Shown here piece by piece: positions 1 through 8,380 of a stretch of 45,140 bases of DNA. Made by a program: the position numbers and the translations under genes. This DNA is from Clostridiales bacterium (lineage in GTDB: Bacteria; Bacillota; Clostridia; Lachnospirales; Lachnospiraceae). The notes under the pieces were generated by a model that saw nothing but the letters and a program-made list of their open reading frames with translations, searched no databases and had not been told where the DNA came from. The stretch covers positions 1-45,140 of the forward strand of contig JAJQEU010000018.1 in assembly GCA_021201535.1 (NCBI GenBank). The letters run 5' to 3'. Positions within the stretch are counted from its first letter, which is position 1, and every line of letters starts with the position of its first letter.

Positions 1-1
1 G

Positions 2-79
2 CCCACAACCCAGAACTGGCGTGACTCCATCTTCAGCCACAGCTCTATAGGTGATTATTCTGTTTCCCCACCCCCGTGA
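2..79 (+). other. possible 3' end of a gene entering from the left edge
   Basis: An open frame runs from the window edge to a TGA at 77-79, giving 25 residues ending in DYSVSPPP. It could be the C-terminus of an upstream gene, but nothing in it is recognisable and chance is equally likely. Downstream, 100-124 and 153-176 form an imperfect direct repeat (CATACGGACTGG and CATACGAACTGA, each followed by a T-rich run), and ATACGGAC at 101-108 pairs with GTCCGTAT at 133-140. Nothing else is evident up to the promoter at 203. Confidence 0.15.
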
Positions 80-202
80 AAAGTAACCTTTCCCGGCACC
101 ATACGGACTGGTTTGCTCTTTTTGACGTTTTCGTCCGTATTTTCCCCAGCAGCATACGAACTGATTTGTTTTTTTGCTTCATCATATTAAAGTGTGAACT
201 CC

Positions 203-231
203 TTGACCTGCTGCGGAAAACAGTATACAAT
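203..231 (+). promoter_or_regulatory. sigma-A-type promoter for the MATE gene
   Basis: TTGACC at 203-208 and TACAAT at 226-231 are separated by exactly 17 bases. Transcription would start near 238, about 170 bases before the MATE start codon. Confidence 0.7.
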
Positions 232-250
232 ACAGAAGATTGAGCAGTGA

Positions 251-287
251 AAACGTAAGTCCGGATCAGCGGGCTTACGTTTTTCTA
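251..287 (+). terminator. terminator hairpin in the MATE leader (candidate attenuator)
   Basis: A 13-bp stem (one G-T pair) is formed by 251-263 and 270-282 around a 6-base loop and runs into a T-rich tract at 280-287. It lies only about a dozen bases after the predicted transcription start and well before the MATE start codon, so it would stop transcripts early unless read through. The opposite strand also carries a T-run, so it could serve both directions. Confidence 0.6.
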
Positions 288-315
288 TATGACAGAACCG
301 ATACGAAATAACTTT

Positions 316-342
316 GTAACTGTGACAGCACTGAACAGTTAC
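316..342 (-). repeat. R1 repeat, short form
   Basis: GTAACTGT (316-323) and ACAGTTAC (335-342) are a perfect inverted repeat around 11 bases. Read on the minus strand it begins GTAACTGTTCAG and closely matches the element at 3695-3725, which lies in the opposite orientation. Confidence 0.6.
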
Positions 343-405
343 ATAACTTTTACAAACAGAAAACAGACAGGGAATCACAGAAAGACAGAAAAGGAGCCCG
401 TACAG

Positions 406-1785
406 ATGGAAGATAATAATAAAATGGCCGCCATGCCGATGAACCGGCTCATGATCACCATGGGGCTCCCCATGGTCTTATCCATGATGCTGCAGGCCTT
501 TTACAATATTGTGGACAGCGCTTTCGTCTCCAACATGAGCCAGAACGGCGAGGAAGCCTTAAACGCTCTGACGCTCGCCTTTCCGATTCAGTCGCTGATG
601 CTCGCCATCGGCGTGGGCGCGGGCATCGGCGCCGGCGCGCTGCTGTCCAAGTGTCTCGGCCAGCAGAACCGGGAAAAGGCCAGCCGGACCGCCGGAAATG
701 TCATTTTTATCGGGATCGTCGCCTACGTCGTGTTTCTTTTCTTCGGCATCTTCGGGACACGCGCGTACATAGCTTCCCAGACATCCAATCCGGTCATCTT
801 CGACCTCGCGGTCAGCTATCTGCGAATCTGCTGTGTCTGCTCCGTCGGCATCATCTGCTTCGCCATCTTTGAAAAACTGCTGCAGTCGACCGGACGTTCC
901 ATGCTCTCGACCGCCGCGCAGGTCACGGGAGCGGTTATCAATATCGTCCTTGATCCGATTCTGATCTACGGGCTGCTCGGCCTGCCGGAACTCGGCGTGC
1001 GCGGAGCCGCCTGGGCGACCGTGATTGGCCAGGTCGTGTCCCTGATTCTCACCATGATCTTCCATTTTAAATTTAATAAAGAGCTTACACACGGTCTCCG
1101 TTATCTGAAACCGTCCTCTAAACTGATCCGTGAAATCTACGCAATCGCCCTGCCGGCGACGGTCGGCACGGCTCTGACCTCCGTCATGACTTACGGGCTG
1201 AATCTCATTTTTGTGAGAATCGACGAGTCGATGGTGACCGCGTACGGACTCTATTATAAAATCCAGCAGTTCTTAATGTTCGCCAGCTTCGGGATACAGA
1301 ATACCGTCACGCCCATCGTCTCCTTTAATTACGGGATGGGAAACAAAGCCCGCATCCGCCAGGGCATCCGATACGGTGTGATCTATGACGTCGCCCTCAT
1401 GGCGGCCGGTCTGGTCATCCTGGAGATTTTCGCTGTTCCGTTTTCCAACGTCTTCGGCCTGTCCGGACAGACACAGGAGCTGTGCGTCAGCGCCCTGCGC
1501 ATTGTCTCGGTCAGCTTCGTGTTCGCAGGCGCGAGCATCGCGCTGCAGGGCGCGTTTCAGGCGCTCGGCGGCGGGATGCACACGCTGCTGCTCTGCATGT
1601 TCCGGTATGTCATCTTTGTGCTGCCGATCGCCGGGATATTTTCCGTGATCGTCGGGCAGTCGCTCGACATGGCCTGGCTGGAATGGTGCGCCTTCCTGAT
1701 CTCAGAGGGGCTGTCGCTGATCATCGCGTGCGTGTTCCTGCGGAATACCATGAGGCAGAAGGTCGATACTCTGCTCGAATCATAG
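406..1785 (+). CDS. MATE family efflux transporter
   Basis: Predicted Na+- or H+-driven multidrug/toxin exporter of the MATE superfamily, 459 residues, in the cytoplasmic membrane. The start at 406 is chosen over an in-frame ATG at 289 because AAGGAG lies at 391-396, nine bases upstream, and because the protein then begins just before the first helix (MEDNNKMAAMPMNRL). About twelve hydrophobic segments follow. The N-half opening, with the pattern PMVLSMMLQAFYNIVDSAFV, is typical of the family, and length is normal (450-470). Substrate cannot be predicted. It is monocistronic, with its own promoter and a terminator hairpin inside the leader. The last five codons and the stop lie in a 19-bp tandem duplication. 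Confidence 0.93.
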   Translation: MEDNNKMAAMPMNRLMITMGLPMVLSMMLQAFYNIVDSAFVSNMSQNGEEALNALTLAFPIQSLMLAIGVGAGIGAGALLSKCLGQQNREKASRTAGNVIFIGIVAYVVFLFFGIFGTRAYIASQTSNPVIFDLAVSYLRICCVCSVGIICFAIFEKLLQSTGRSMLSTAAQVTGAVINIVLDPILIYGLLGLPELGVRGAAWATVIGQVVSLILTMIFHFKFNKELTHGLRYLKPSSKLIREIYAIALPATVGTALTSVMTYGLNLIFVRIDESMVTAYGLYYKIQQFLMFASFGIQNTVTPIVSFNYGMGNKARIRQGIRYGVIYDVALMAAGLVILEIFAVPFSNVFGLSGQTQELCVSALRIVSVSFVFAGASIALQGAFQALGGGMHTLLLCMFRYVIFVLPIAGIFSVIVGQSLDMAWLEWCAFLISEGLSLIIACVFLRNTMRQKVDTLLES

Positions 1786-1811
1786 TATTACCCTGCTCGA
1801 ATCATAGTATT
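1771..1811 (+). repeat. 19-bp tandem duplication over the MATE stop codon
   Basis: CTGCTCGAATCATAGTATT occurs at 1771-1789 and again at 1793-1811, separated by three bases. The first copy contains the last codons and the TAG stop. No other feature is seen between 1812 and 2003. Confidence 0.85.
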
Positions 1812-2003
1812 GTCCCTGTTAACTTTTCTGATATGAGAATCTATAATGAACACGTCAAACCGTCCTGCAAATTGGCGAAACATGGAATTGACGGCGGGGT
1901 ATCTGCCTGGATGGGAATTCTGGCTCCGGATATCATGCAGGATTTCCGCCCTGTCCTGAAAAATGCGGCGCCCGCCCGCATCCTGCCGCGAACGGATATG
2001 TTC

Positions 2004-3299
2004 TCAGATACAAAACGCGGCATACAGAGGAACGGTCTTCTTTCCGCCTTCAAAACCGAAATTTCTGGCAGAAAGTTTGATCGCGTAAGATGGCCGGAAG
2101 GTGTTCATATACAGATTCAGACTCTTGGCTTTGGTATTGTCTGCTGATTTTACTTCTATCGGGACAATCTGCCCGTCGCGCTGAATGATAAAATCAACCT
2201 CAGCACCGCGGTCGGATGTCCAGTAGTACGTCCGATAGCCGCTTGCGGACAACTGTACATTGACATAATTCTCTGTCATGCCGCCCTTGAAATCATTGAT
2301 CTCATCAACCATATACAGTATATCGTCTGCCTGCAGATCCTTTTTCGCACAGAGCAGGCCGGGATCCGACACGTAAATCTTGAACGCGTCGATGTCGCGA
2401 TAATTCTCAAGCGGTTTCTTTATCTGCTCCACCCGGTAAACCTGAGAAACAATACCGGACAGGCACAGCCACTCGATCGCGTTCTCAAATTCGGAAGCTC
2501 TGCCGCCTTTTTTAATCAGCTTATATTGAAAACGAGTGTTTTTCTTTGAGAGCTGAACCGTAATATTATCGTAAGCAAGTCTGGTTTTTTTTATCTCATT
2601 GGCCGTATTATATTTGCTCATATCACTCAGATATCCTGCCAGAATCGTGTCCTGTGTATGACGAAGAAGAATATAATCCCGTGTATTCACAAACTGCATC
2701 ACGCATTCCGGCATCCCGCCCACAACCAGATACTGACGATAAAGCCGCATCGCGCTCTCGTGAAGCGCGGAGGGAAGCGGCGTATCAGCCGCAAAGCATG
2801 TCTGAATCTCCGCAACCAGACCGTCCTCACCGCAGGCCATCAGAAACTCTTCCATATCCATCGGATAAAGCGTCGCCATATCAACCTTCCCGACAGGGAA
2901 CGAAAACTTTGTTCTGTTCACGGCAACACCGAGCAGACTGCCGGCCGCGATCACATGGTATCCCGGCTCATCCTCACAAAAGTACTTCAGACTGGTCAAT
3001 GCTCTCTCGCACAGCTGAACCTCATCGAAAACAATCAGTGTCTTCTCCCTGACAATCGTCTGCCCCGCGATATGGGACAGAATCGGAATCAGGTAGGCGG
3101 GACTGATATCCTCCGCAAAAGTATTCCCCAGTCCGGGATCTGTCTCAAAATTAAAATAAGCCACATTCTCATAGCAGGTGCGCCCGAACTCCAGAACAGA
3201 CCAGGTCTTCCCAACCTGTCTCGCGCCCTGCAGAATCAGGGGTTTGCGGTGAGCGCTGTCTTTCCAGTTTGTCAAAAATCCGGTGATTTTTCGATACAT
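2004..3299 (-). CDS. AAA-type ATPase with DUF4143 C-terminal domain
   Basis: A 431-residue member of the AAA_14/DUF4143 family, widespread in gut anaerobes and of unproven function. The Walker A motif GARQVGKT is at about residues 25-32, and a Walker B-like LIVFDE follows. The middle contains the family pattern YLVVGGMPE. The C-terminal domain has a PD-(D/E)XK-like core (EVDFII followed by IEVKS) around 370-395, so nucleic-acid or nucleotide chemistry is possible but inferred. The start is supported by AAGGAG seven to twelve bases upstream on the minus strand. A promoter and a palindrome lie immediately upstream. It stands alone, convergent with the MATE gene. Confidence 0.9.
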   Translation of the reverse strand: MYRKITGFLTNWKDSAHRKPLILQGARQVGKTWSVLEFGRTCYENVAYFNFETDPGLGNTFAEDISPAYLIPILSHIAGQTIVREKTLIVFDEVQLCERALTSLKYFCEDEPGYHVIAAGSLLGVAVNRTKFSFPVGKVDMATLYPMDMEEFLMACGEDGLVAEIQTCFAADTPLPSALHESAMRLYRQYLVVGGMPECVMQFVNTRDYILLRHTQDTILAGYLSDMSKYNTANEIKKTRLAYDNITVQLSKKNTRFQYKLIKKGGRASEFENAIEWLCLSGIVSQVYRVEQIKKPLENYRDIDAFKIYVSDPGLLCAKKDLQADDILYMVDEINDFKGGMTENYVNVQLSASGYRTYYWTSDRGAEVDFIIQRDGQIVPIEVKSADNTKAKSLNLYMNTFRPSYAIKLSARNFGFEGGKKTVPLYAAFCI

Positions 3300-3317
3300 A
3301 AAAAGCCGTCTCCTTGT

Positions 3318-3358
3318 AATATTTGTTTTATATTAACAAATATTCGTGCATTTATCAA
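3318..3358 (-). promoter_or_regulatory. promoter with overlapping palindrome for the DUF4143 gene
   Basis: On the minus strand TTGATA (3358-3353) and TAATAT (3335-3330) are 17 bases apart. AATATTTGTT (3318-3327) and AACAAATATT (3335-3344) form a perfect 10-bp inverted repeat that covers the -10 region and the start site, so it could be an operator or a 5' mRNA hairpin. Confidence 0.55.
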
Positions 3359-3361
3359 TGA

Positions 3362-3583
3362 TTATTTTAAAATAAATCGCATTGTTTGCGTCGAATCATT
3401 CACGATGTACATCACAATCTCAGAACAGGATTCGGTTGACGTCCAGTAGCTTCGGATCTGGTTGCGTTCCGTGGCAAAAACAACGGAACGGGGATTGTAT
3501 ACTTTCCCCAGTGACGGCGTATGATATCCGTCATACCGCAGTTTTAAATCTTCTCTTGAAACAGTGCGTTCACCTGCTGCCTG
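3362..3583 (-). pseudogene. C-terminal fragment of an AAA-ATPase/nuclease-type (DUF1703-like) protein
   Basis: The minus-strand frame closed by TAA at 3362-3364 is open for about 73 codons back to a TGA at 3584-3586 and has no start codon or RBS. It reads LKLRYDGYHT, then VYNPRSVVFA, then IRSYWTSTES. This is the ordered signature of the region between the ATPase and nuclease parts of the predicted AAA-ATPase/DUF1703 family (YDGY, YNPWS, YW-S/T-TG). The N-terminal ATPase and the C-terminal nuclease domains are absent. It is a decayed remnant beside an intact DUF4143 gene. The neighbouring 3587-3690 holds nothing I recognise. Confidence 0.6.
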
Positions 3584-3694
3584 TCACAGACAAATCTCCG
3601 CTCCAATCATGCAGGATGACGGAAATAATACGGATCAAAAAGCCCGGCACGTCAGCCACGATTACCGTGATCCCGTACCGGGTAGATGATACGT

Positions 3695-3725
3695 TCATAA
3701 CTGTTCAGTACCTTCACAGTTATGA
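3695..3725 (+). repeat. R1 repeat, short form
   Basis: CATAACTGT (3696-3704) and ACAGTTATG (3716-3724) are a perfect 9-bp inverted repeat with an 11-base loop. It is the same element as 316-342 but in the opposite orientation. Confidence 0.6.
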
Positions 3726-3727
3726 GG

Positions 3728-3768
3728 AAAAGTCCATTTGAAATCGCTGCGCGATGGGACTTTTCTTT
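3728..3768. terminator. bidirectional terminator-like hairpin
   Basis: AAAAGTCC (3728-3735) pairs with GGACTTTT (3757-3764), and an inner stem ATCGC/GCGAT (3743-3747 with 3751-3755) stacks within. T-rich tracts follow on both strands. It would serve the adaptor operon ending at 3879 on the minus strand. Confidence 0.55.
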
Positions 3769-3774
3769 ATGTGA

Positions 3775-3828
3775 TTTACGTTATCAGACGTACTTCGCAG
3801 CAAGTGCGAAGTACTGTCCTGAATAATT
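3775..3828 (-). repeat. R1 repeat, long form
   Basis: GTACTTCGCA (3790-3799) and TGCGAAGTAC (3805-3814) form a perfect 10-bp stem with a 5-base loop, followed by CTGAATAATTA. The same hairpin and flanks recur at 33483-33535 and 39454-39506. It lies about 50 bases downstream of the minus-strand stop codon at 3879. Confidence 0.75.
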
Positions 3829-3878
3829 AATTTTACATCCGTTCACATTTTATGCCGTCTGCCGCCTGCTGACAGGAG

Positions 3879-6800
3879 TTATCTGCCGCCGCCCATTCCG
3901 CTTCCGCCGAGCAGAGAATCAAACAGGCTGCTGGTACTGCCCGAGCTGCCCGACGACGCCGAGGCAGAGCTGTAATTCACCACATCCAGATAGCTGTAGT
4001 AATATTCGCCGCCCTCTTCCAGTCCGGAGAGGATCTCCACATTCTCCCCGTCGGAGATACCTGTCGTCACCTCCGTCAGTCCGCCGAGCGTATCCGTACT
4101 CTCATCGTAAGTCGTGTACACATACACTGCGTTATCCTGCTCCACCAGAGCCGCCTCCGGAATGGAGAGCACATCCTCCGATGTCTCCAGTGTGATCACC
4201 GCCGATGCGTTCATGCCGGCCAGCATGCCCTCTTCCCGGCTGATCGTCACCTCCGCCGTATATTTGCTGCTTCCGCCGGAATTGGTACCGCTCTCATCGA
4301 TGGATGTCACCTCGCCGGTAAAAGACTGGCCGGGGAAAGCGTCCAGCGTAACTGTCGCCTCCTGACCCACCTCCACGGAGAGGATATCCATCTCATCCAC
4401 CGTGATCGTGAGCGTCATTTCATCCTGCGGTGTGATGGACAGCCAGGTAGTCTCACTCACACCGTAGGTACTGGAGATTTCCTCCTCCAGAGCCTCCGTC
4501 GCGGAATCCTCCGCCGCCGTGCTGTCCGTCGTATCTGCGGAAGTACTCATATCGGAAGAAAAACCATCCGACGATTCGCTGCCGGACGCGCCCTGCGTGT
4601 CAGATCCGCTCATATCCGAGACAGAACCGGACGCATCCATACCGCTGTTCTGACTGCCGGCCGCATCTGCACTGCCGTTTTGACTGCCGGATGTATCTCC
4701 GCTTCCAGTCTGATTCTGACTGCCGGACAAGTCCGTCTGTTCACTTCCGGAATCGGAAGAACTGCTCTGCCCTGTCGCATCTGAATCATCATCGTCTGTC
4801 GAATCCGAGTCCGAAGAACTGCTCATCGAAATACATACAATCTGAGACAGAGTGCCGTCCGATTCATAAGACAGGATCAGAATATCTCCCGTCGCCACAT
4901 CGCTCACCGCTCCGCTCTCCAGACTACCGGCCGCGTAGAAGATAACCTCTATATCCGTATCCAGAGATACTGTCTGACTGTCAGAACCTGTCAGAGAAGT
5001 CAGGCTCACCTCCTCAGAAGTGATCTCGCTCACCACGCCGATCCAGACCGTGTCAGACTCTGTATCCGTATCGGAATCATCACTGCTGTCAGAACCCGTG
5101 GATGATACCGCCGCTGTCTGCAGGGTCTGAGCGGACACAGTGCTCAGACGAACCGCTGACACGGATGAACCGCCGCCGGATGAAAGATTCTGTACGCTGC
5201 AGCCAGACAGAACAGATGTCTGTGATGCCGCACTCTCCGAACTGCTGCCGGACAGACTCTGTATCGTGTATCCCGATGCATTTGATGTATAGGATGTTGC
5301 ATCCGCCGAGCTGTCGTCGGAGGAATCCGAACTGCTGTCCGAATCAGAGGAACTGCCGTCATCCGAGCCATCATCCGAATCGGAGGAACTGTCGTCGGAT
5401 GAACCCGAACTGCCCAGGCCGGAGATCACGCCGGACTCCGAAGCGTAGATATAACCGTCCTCATACAGCTGGAACAGAGTCTCCATCTGGCTCTCCAGCG
5501 TGCTGCGCTGTTCCAGCAGAAGCTCATACTGTCCGGTGTAATCGGTATCTGTCAGCGTCAGGAGCGTATCGCCGCTGCTGACCTCACTTCCCTCGGAAAC
5601 GGAAATCGAGGATACCGTTCCGGTAAATCCGGTCACCTTCAGTTCGCTGTGAATATACAGCGTCCCCTCGCCCACATAGGTGCCGTCCTCCGTCTCAACC
5701 GTGACCAGATCGCCCAGATCAGGGCCGTCGTCCGATATGGTGATCACCGCGGTCGTATTGGCCATGCTCTCCACTTTTCCACTGACAACCGTGCCGTCCG
5801 ACAGCGTCACATTGACGGAATCTCCGGCAGAAATATCTGCACTCGTATCCATCGACACCGCCATGTAGCCGTCCAGGGACAGCAGCATGAGCGCCGAATT
5901 TTCATACATGGTATCCACCACGCCGGTGCCGGTCTCCGCGTATATGGCAATCACTCTGGCATCCGCGGAGGCCGTGATAGTTCCAGAAACCGCGTCATCC
6001 TCGCACTCTTCCAATGCTTCATCCAGCGATGTCATGGTGGACTGCACCGTGGCGATCGCCGTCATGACAGATACCTGATCCACCGATGCCAGCACGTCTC
6101 CCTCCTCCACGGTATCCCCGTCGGAAACATACCACTTTGTGATCTCCACCTCGTCCGGCAGAGACAGATCATCGGCGTCTTCCTCTTCCAGTGTACCCGT
6201 TCCGGGAAGAACGGTACTGATATCACTGAGCTGTGCCGTTCCGGAATATACCGTAGCCTCAGTCTCTGCCGCGCTCGACGAGGTCTGTCTGGTCAGTATC
6301 TTTGCCATCACGACAAGCAGGACAATCACGATCACCGCAATGATCCACAGATAATGGGAATGCTTACTCTCCTTCTTCACCGGACGGACAATGTGGATAT
6401 CGCCGGTTTTTGCCGCCTGCTCCCGCAGAGCCTTTTCTTCCGCTTCTCTGCGTTTTTTCTCCTGACGGGAAAGTCGAATCAGCATAAATATGCTTCCGGC
6501 ATCCAGGATTGCCAGGATGATCAGTATCAGCAGCCAGTGGGAACGCAGCGTCTGCAGAACGCCCAGCGCACCCGACGCACTCCCCGACTGTGTATCTGAA
6601 AAATCACTCATATCCGGGAAATCGCCCGTCTCTTCATCAGAAGAACTGCTGTCATCGGAATCACTTCCGCTGTCTGAACCCGAGCTGCCGTCCTGACCGT
6701 CGAAATCAAAGTCCCCGCTGTCAAAATCCGGCATCTCGCCGTCTTCCATGTCACCGAAATCCATATCCGAAGGGGCATTTCCGTCCGCGCCGTCCGGCAC

Positions 6801-7172
6801 CCCCTGCATGTCAGACTCAGTGCTGTCTGAATCGCCGCGTCCGCCCATGCGGCCGGACTCACTGCCTGTACTGTCGGAATCTCTGCCTGTACCGCCTGAA
6901 TCACTGCCGTCCGTACCATCGGAATCACCGTCCGCGTCGTCAGAATTTTCGTCATCCGTATCCCCGGAGGAATCAGAGATCCCCGGCATCTGCGCCCCCT
7001 GCATCGACTGAAAGTTTCCCATCGCACCTGTATCCGGAATCAGCCTTGCCATGCCGATATCCGCCAGCAAAAGCAGGGAAAACACGATCGTCAGCACCAC
7101 ATACAGAGGCTTCTTATGTAAAAAGGCTATTTTATGCAGTTTCATATGAATATTCTGTATTATTTGTTTCAT
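3879..7172 (-). CDS. giant Ser/Asp-rich HlyD/YknX-type membrane fusion protein
   Basis: Predicted extracytoplasmic adaptor of an ABC exporter, 1097 residues against 350-600 for normal relatives. Three hydrophobic segments are visible (about 23-40, 213-232, 274-292). The first loop (41-212) is extremely rich in Asp, Ser, Gly and Met, while the second (233-273) is basic, which fits outside and inside by the positive-inside rule. After segment 3 come lipoyl/β-barrel-like modules (WYVSDGDTVEEGDVLASV; LDGYMAV), two long Ser/Asp/Thr linkers at roughly 595-690 and 790-920, then a second adaptor module with VEQDNAVYVYT and a Gly/Met-rich tail. The same LDGYMAV and GELYIHS/GTLYIHS blocks occur in the smaller adaptor at 9075-10859. 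The RBS GAGGAGG is close upstream and the gene starts 17 bases after the permease stop, last in the operon. Substrate unknown. Confidence 0.82.
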   Translation of the reverse strand: MKQIIQNIHMKLHKIAFLHKKPLYVVLTIVFSLLLLADIGMARLIPDTGAMGNFQSMQGAQMPGISDSSGDTDDENSDDADGDSDGTDGSDSGGTGRDSDSTGSESGRMGGRGDSDSTESDMQGVPDGADGNAPSDMDFGDMEDGEMPDFDSGDFDFDGQDGSSGSDSGSDSDDSSSSDEETGDFPDMSDFSDTQSGSASGALGVLQTLRSHWLLILIILAILDAGSIFMLIRLSRQEKKRREAEEKALREQAAKTGDIHIVRPVKKESKHSHYLWIIAVIVIVLLVVMAKILTRQTSSSAAETEATVYSGTAQLSDISTVLPGTGTLEEEDADDLSLPDEVEITKWYVSDGDTVEEGDVLASVDQVSVMTAIATVQSTMTSLDEALEECEDDAVSGTITASADARVIAIYAETGTGVVDTMYENSALMLLSLDGYMAVSMDTSADISAGDSVNVTLSDGTVVSGKVESMANTTAVITISDDGPDLGDLVTVETEDGTYVGEGTLYIHSELKVTGFTGTVSSISVSEGSEVSSGDTLLTLTDTDYTGQYELLLEQRSTLESQMETLFQLYEDGYIYASESGVISGLGSSGSSDDSSSDSDDGSDDGSSSDSDSSSDSSDDSSADATSYTSNASGYTIQSLSGSSSESAASQTSVLSGCSVQNLSSGGGSSVSAVRLSTVSAQTLQTAAVSSTGSDSSDDSDTDTESDTVWIGVVSEITSEEVSLTSLTGSDSQTVSLDTDIEVIFYAAGSLESGAVSDVATGDILILSYESDGTLSQIVCISMSSSSDSDSTDDDDSDATGQSSSSDSGSEQTDLSGSQNQTGSGDTSGSQNGSADAAGSQNSGMDASGSVSDMSGSDTQGASGSESSDGFSSDMSTSADTTDSTAAEDSATEALEEEISSTYGVSETTWLSITPQDEMTLTITVDEMDILSVEVGQEATVTLDAFPGQSFTGEVTSIDESGTNSGGSSKYTAEVTISREEGMLAGMNASAVITLETSEDVLSIPEAALVEQDNAVYVYTTYDESTDTLGGLTEVTTGISDGENVEILSGLEEGGEYYYSYLDVVNYSSASASSGSSGSTSSLFDSLLGGSGMGGGR

Positions 7173-7189
7173 CGCATCCTCCTCTTTTA

Positions 7190-8380
7190 TCAGCCGCCGT
7201 AATGGAGCGCGTCGATCGGCTTCATCTTCGCTGCTTTATTGGCGGGATATAATCCGAACACGATGCCGATGATAAAGCAGAACACAATCGAGATCAGCAC
7301 CACTCTTCCGTTCATGGCAAAACTCATACTCAGGCTGGACGCCACGACGGACGCCAGCTGCAGCACAATCCACGACAGGAAAATACCGATGGCACATCCG
7401 ATCATGCACAGAACCACGGCCTCCATCAGGAACTGACGCAGGATCACGCCCCTCGTGGCGCCGATCGCCTTCCGGATACCGATCTCCCGGGTCCGCTCCG
7501 TCACTGTCACCATCATGATATTCATAATGCCGATGCCTCCGACGATCAGGGAAATAGCCGCGATGCCGCCCAGCAGTCCGGTCAGGATGGATGTAATGCT
7601 GCTGACGGTATCCTCCAGCACGTTCTGGCTGGAAACCGTAAAGGCATCCTCATCCTCCTCAAAGCGCTCCATCAAAAGAGCCGTGATGGCTGTTTCCGCC
7701 GTATCCGTATCGCTGCCGTCCGCCGCGCTGACATAGAATTCCGTGATGTCAGTGCTCACGGAAGAGGACAACCGAAGAAGCGTCGTATATGGAATATAGG
7801 CGACCATGGAGCCGGAGCTGAATACAGAGGTCAGGGAACTGTCGTCATCCTCCAGCACACCCGCCACGGTAAATTTCATGCCGTCGAGAGAAATCTCCTC
7901 CCCCACACAGTCCAGATATCCGATCAGGTCGGTCGCCGTCGTCTCGTTGATCACGCAGATGTAATTATTATTATCCACGTCCGTCGTCTTTAAAAACCGT
8001 CCCAGCACCAGGTTCAGTTCCTCCACGTCATAATAGGAAGGCGTCGTGCCGTACACGGTAATGCTGTCACTGTCGGAACCGTATTTGATCGTCGCCGTGG
8101 CGGATGCGCTCGGAGCAATCTGCCCGATGTCCTCCTCCTTTGACCACTCGGTCAGAGTATCCAGCTTGATTGGATCCCCCTTGTCGTCAGAAATCGTGAC
8201 GGTCAGGAGATTGCTTCCCAGACTGGATACCGAGTCGGTAACCGTGGACGTCGCACCGTTTACCAGGCTGACCAGAACGACCAGAGCCAGCACGCCGATG
8301 ATGATGCCCAGCATGGTCAGCAGCGCACGGAGCTTATTTCCCGCGAGGGATTTCAATGCCATTTTCAGCGATTGTGTCAT
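7190..8380 (-). CDS. MacB/FtsX-type ABC transporter permease (YknZ-like)
   Basis: A 396-residue permease of the MacB type. One transmembrane helix lies at about 20-41 (RALLTMLGIIIGVLALVVL), then an extracytoplasmic MacB-PCD domain, then three helices near 268-290, 318-340 and 358-377 forming the FtsX domain. The coupling region TERTREIGIRKAIGA, which contacts the ATPase, is present, as is the usual C-terminal PANKAAKMKPIDAL. The ATG overlaps the TGA of the ATPase gene (ATGA at 8377-8380) and its RBS GGAGGTGA lies inside that gene, indicating translational coupling. With the ATPase and the two adaptors it forms a tripartite YknXYZ-like exporter. Such systems handle peptides, antibiotics or toxins; the substrate here is unknown. 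Confidence 0.92.
   Translation of the reverse strand: MTQSLKMALKSLAGNKLRALLTMLGIIIGVLALVVLVSLVNGATSTVTDSVSSLGSNLLTVTISDDKGDPIKLDTLTEWSKEEDIGQIAPSASATATIKYGSDSDSITVYGTTPSYYDVEELNLVLGRFLKTTDVDNNNYICVINETTATDLIGYLDCVGEEISLDGMKFTVAGVLEDDDSSLTSVFSSGSMVAYIPYTTLLRLSSSVSTDITEFYVSAADGSDTDTAETAITALLMERFEEDEDAFTVSSQNVLEDTVSSITSILTGLLGGIAAISLIVGGIGIMNIMMVTVTERTREIGIRKAIGATRGVILRQFLMEAVVLCMIGCAIGIFLSWIVLQLASVVASSLSMSFAMNGRVVLISIVFCFIIGIVFGLYPANKAAKMKPIDALHYGG

Noticed and set aside
13-140. Tandem/CRISPR-like repeats near the left edge
   Set aside because: Only two imperfect copies of about 24 bases; no array, no cas gene.
1482-2147. 221-codon plus-strand frame overlapping the MATE 3' end
   Set aside because: Out-of-frame with the MATE gene, Arg-rich, no RBS, and runs on antisense to the DUF4143 gene.
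3382-3741. Plus-strand frame of 119 codons
   Set aside because: It overlaps R1 repeats and the minus-strand ATPase remnant, which gives recognisable protein while this does not.
5649-6599. Long plus-strand frame (316 codons) opposite the giant adaptor
   Set aside because: It is antisense to a well-supported gene, His/Arg/Gln-rich as expected from a GC-biased complement, and has no RBS or recognisable domain.
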